Positions 7,158-7,415 of a DNA stretch of 7,415 bases are shown here, in pieces. Location: contig JAAUTT010000202.1 in the NCBI GenBank assembly GCA_012031335.1, positions 1-7,415 of the forward strand. Direction: 5' to 3'. Source of the DNA: Bacteroidales bacterium (GTDB lineage: Bacteria; Bacteroidota; Bacteroidia; Bacteroidales; JAAUTT01). Numbering within the stretch: the stretch's first letter is position 1; every line of letters begins with the position of its first letter. The notes under the pieces were generated by a model that saw only the letters and a list, made by a program, of their open reading frames with translations, did no database searches and was not told the DNA's origin. The translations under genes were made by a program, and so were the position numbers.

Positions 7158-7278
7158 AATTTCACTTAACGTTGAAGTTTAACGGAATACCACATGAACT
7201 CAATAGCAAAATTAACTTCAGCTTAATGAATGTCCAATAGATGTGGGACTTTAATTTATAAACTCCGAAAAATGAAAT
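7158..7278 (-). promoter_or_regulatory. 121-bp intergenic region upstream of the lyase gene
   Basis: AT-rich spacer between the edge gene and the lyase, expected to hold the lyase promoter if it is not co-transcribed. A short dyad ATTAA (7211-7215) / TTAAT (7223-7227) and a weak GTCC/GGAC pairing are visible. I see no convincing promoter consensus, no terminator, and no CAGG(G/C)TATAA copy. Confidence 0.35.
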
Positions 7279-7415
7279 TTATTCTGCCTTCTTTTTCCTT
7301 GCTCTAATAATTAGATTTACAACAAAGATGACACCTATTACCAGAAGAACTATGGATAATTCCTTTAAATACTTGTTTAAAATACTTTTTGTATTCTCAC
7401 CAATTGATTTAAAAT
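7279..7415 (-). CDS. C-terminal end of an unidentified membrane protein (5' part beyond window)
   Basis: The minus strand is open from the right edge to a TAA at 7279-7281, giving 44 residues. They read as a polar amphipathic stretch (ENTKSILNKYLKEL), one hydrophobic helix of about 17 residues (SIVLLVIGVIFVVNLII), and a basic tail RARKKKAE. This layout of a last helix plus a cytoplasmic positive tail is typical of a genuine membrane-protein C-terminus, which is why I count it as a gene although it is short. The fragment is too small to name a family. It lies 121 bp upstream of the lyase in the same direction and may or may not belong to the locus. Confidence 0.6.
   Translation of the reverse strand, partial: FKSIGENTKSILNKYLKELSIVLLVIGVIFVVNLIIRARKKKAE

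Noticed and set aside
7166..7190. TTTG-type Bacteroides promoter before the lyase
   Set aside because: A TTTG box is followed at 17 bp by TATTCCG, which fits TAnnTTTG poorly; not enough to annotate.

Overview
The window reads as part of a Bacteroidota polysaccharide utilization locus (PUL). The diagnostic evidence is a SusC-type TonB-dependent transporter next to a SusD-type surface lipoprotein, an ECF sigma factor of the kind expanded in this phylum, and a FecR-like anti-sigma domain. AT-rich intergenic DNA and a signal peptide ending in SFSQ fit the same phylum. A marine or sediment Bacteroidales/Marinilabiliales-type organism is plausible but is only a guess. No RNA gene, insertion sequence or CRISPR array was seen. 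Every gene I can support lies on the minus strand, so transcription runs from right to left.

Layout in transcription order. 7415-7279: the last 44 codons of a gene that ends in one membrane helix and a basic tail. 7157-6281: a secreted polysaccharide lyase of the PL14 fold (alginate/glucuronan-lyase type) with its probable catalytic residues intact. 6106-5519: an ECF sigma factor with a hydrophobic C-terminal tail. 5461-5210: an 83-residue protein that is only the cytoplasmic sigma-binding domain of a FecR anti-sigma factor. 5209-4862: a 348-bp gene-free leader holding repeats and dyads. 4861-1582: the SusC-like transporter. 1576 to the left edge: the SusD-like lipoprotein, whose C-terminus lies outside the window.

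Likely cooperation: the exported lyase cuts a uronic-acid-containing polymer, SusD captures the oligosaccharides at the cell surface, and SusC imports them through the outer membrane using TonB energy. The sigma/anti-sigma pair probably controls the locus. The usual signalling route is incomplete, however: SusC has no N-terminal STN signalling domain, and the anti-sigma protein has no transmembrane or periplasmic part. A near-identical decamer, CAGG(G/C)TATAA, lies 30-60 bp upstream of the sigma, anti-sigma and susC start codons and is a candidate shared control site.

Three genes (susD twice, susC, the lyase) are broken by what looks like one extra base in a short homopolymer. All four are +1 events in otherwise well-conserved reading frames. 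Sequencing or assembly error is the likeliest explanation, so the genes are described here as restored full-length products.
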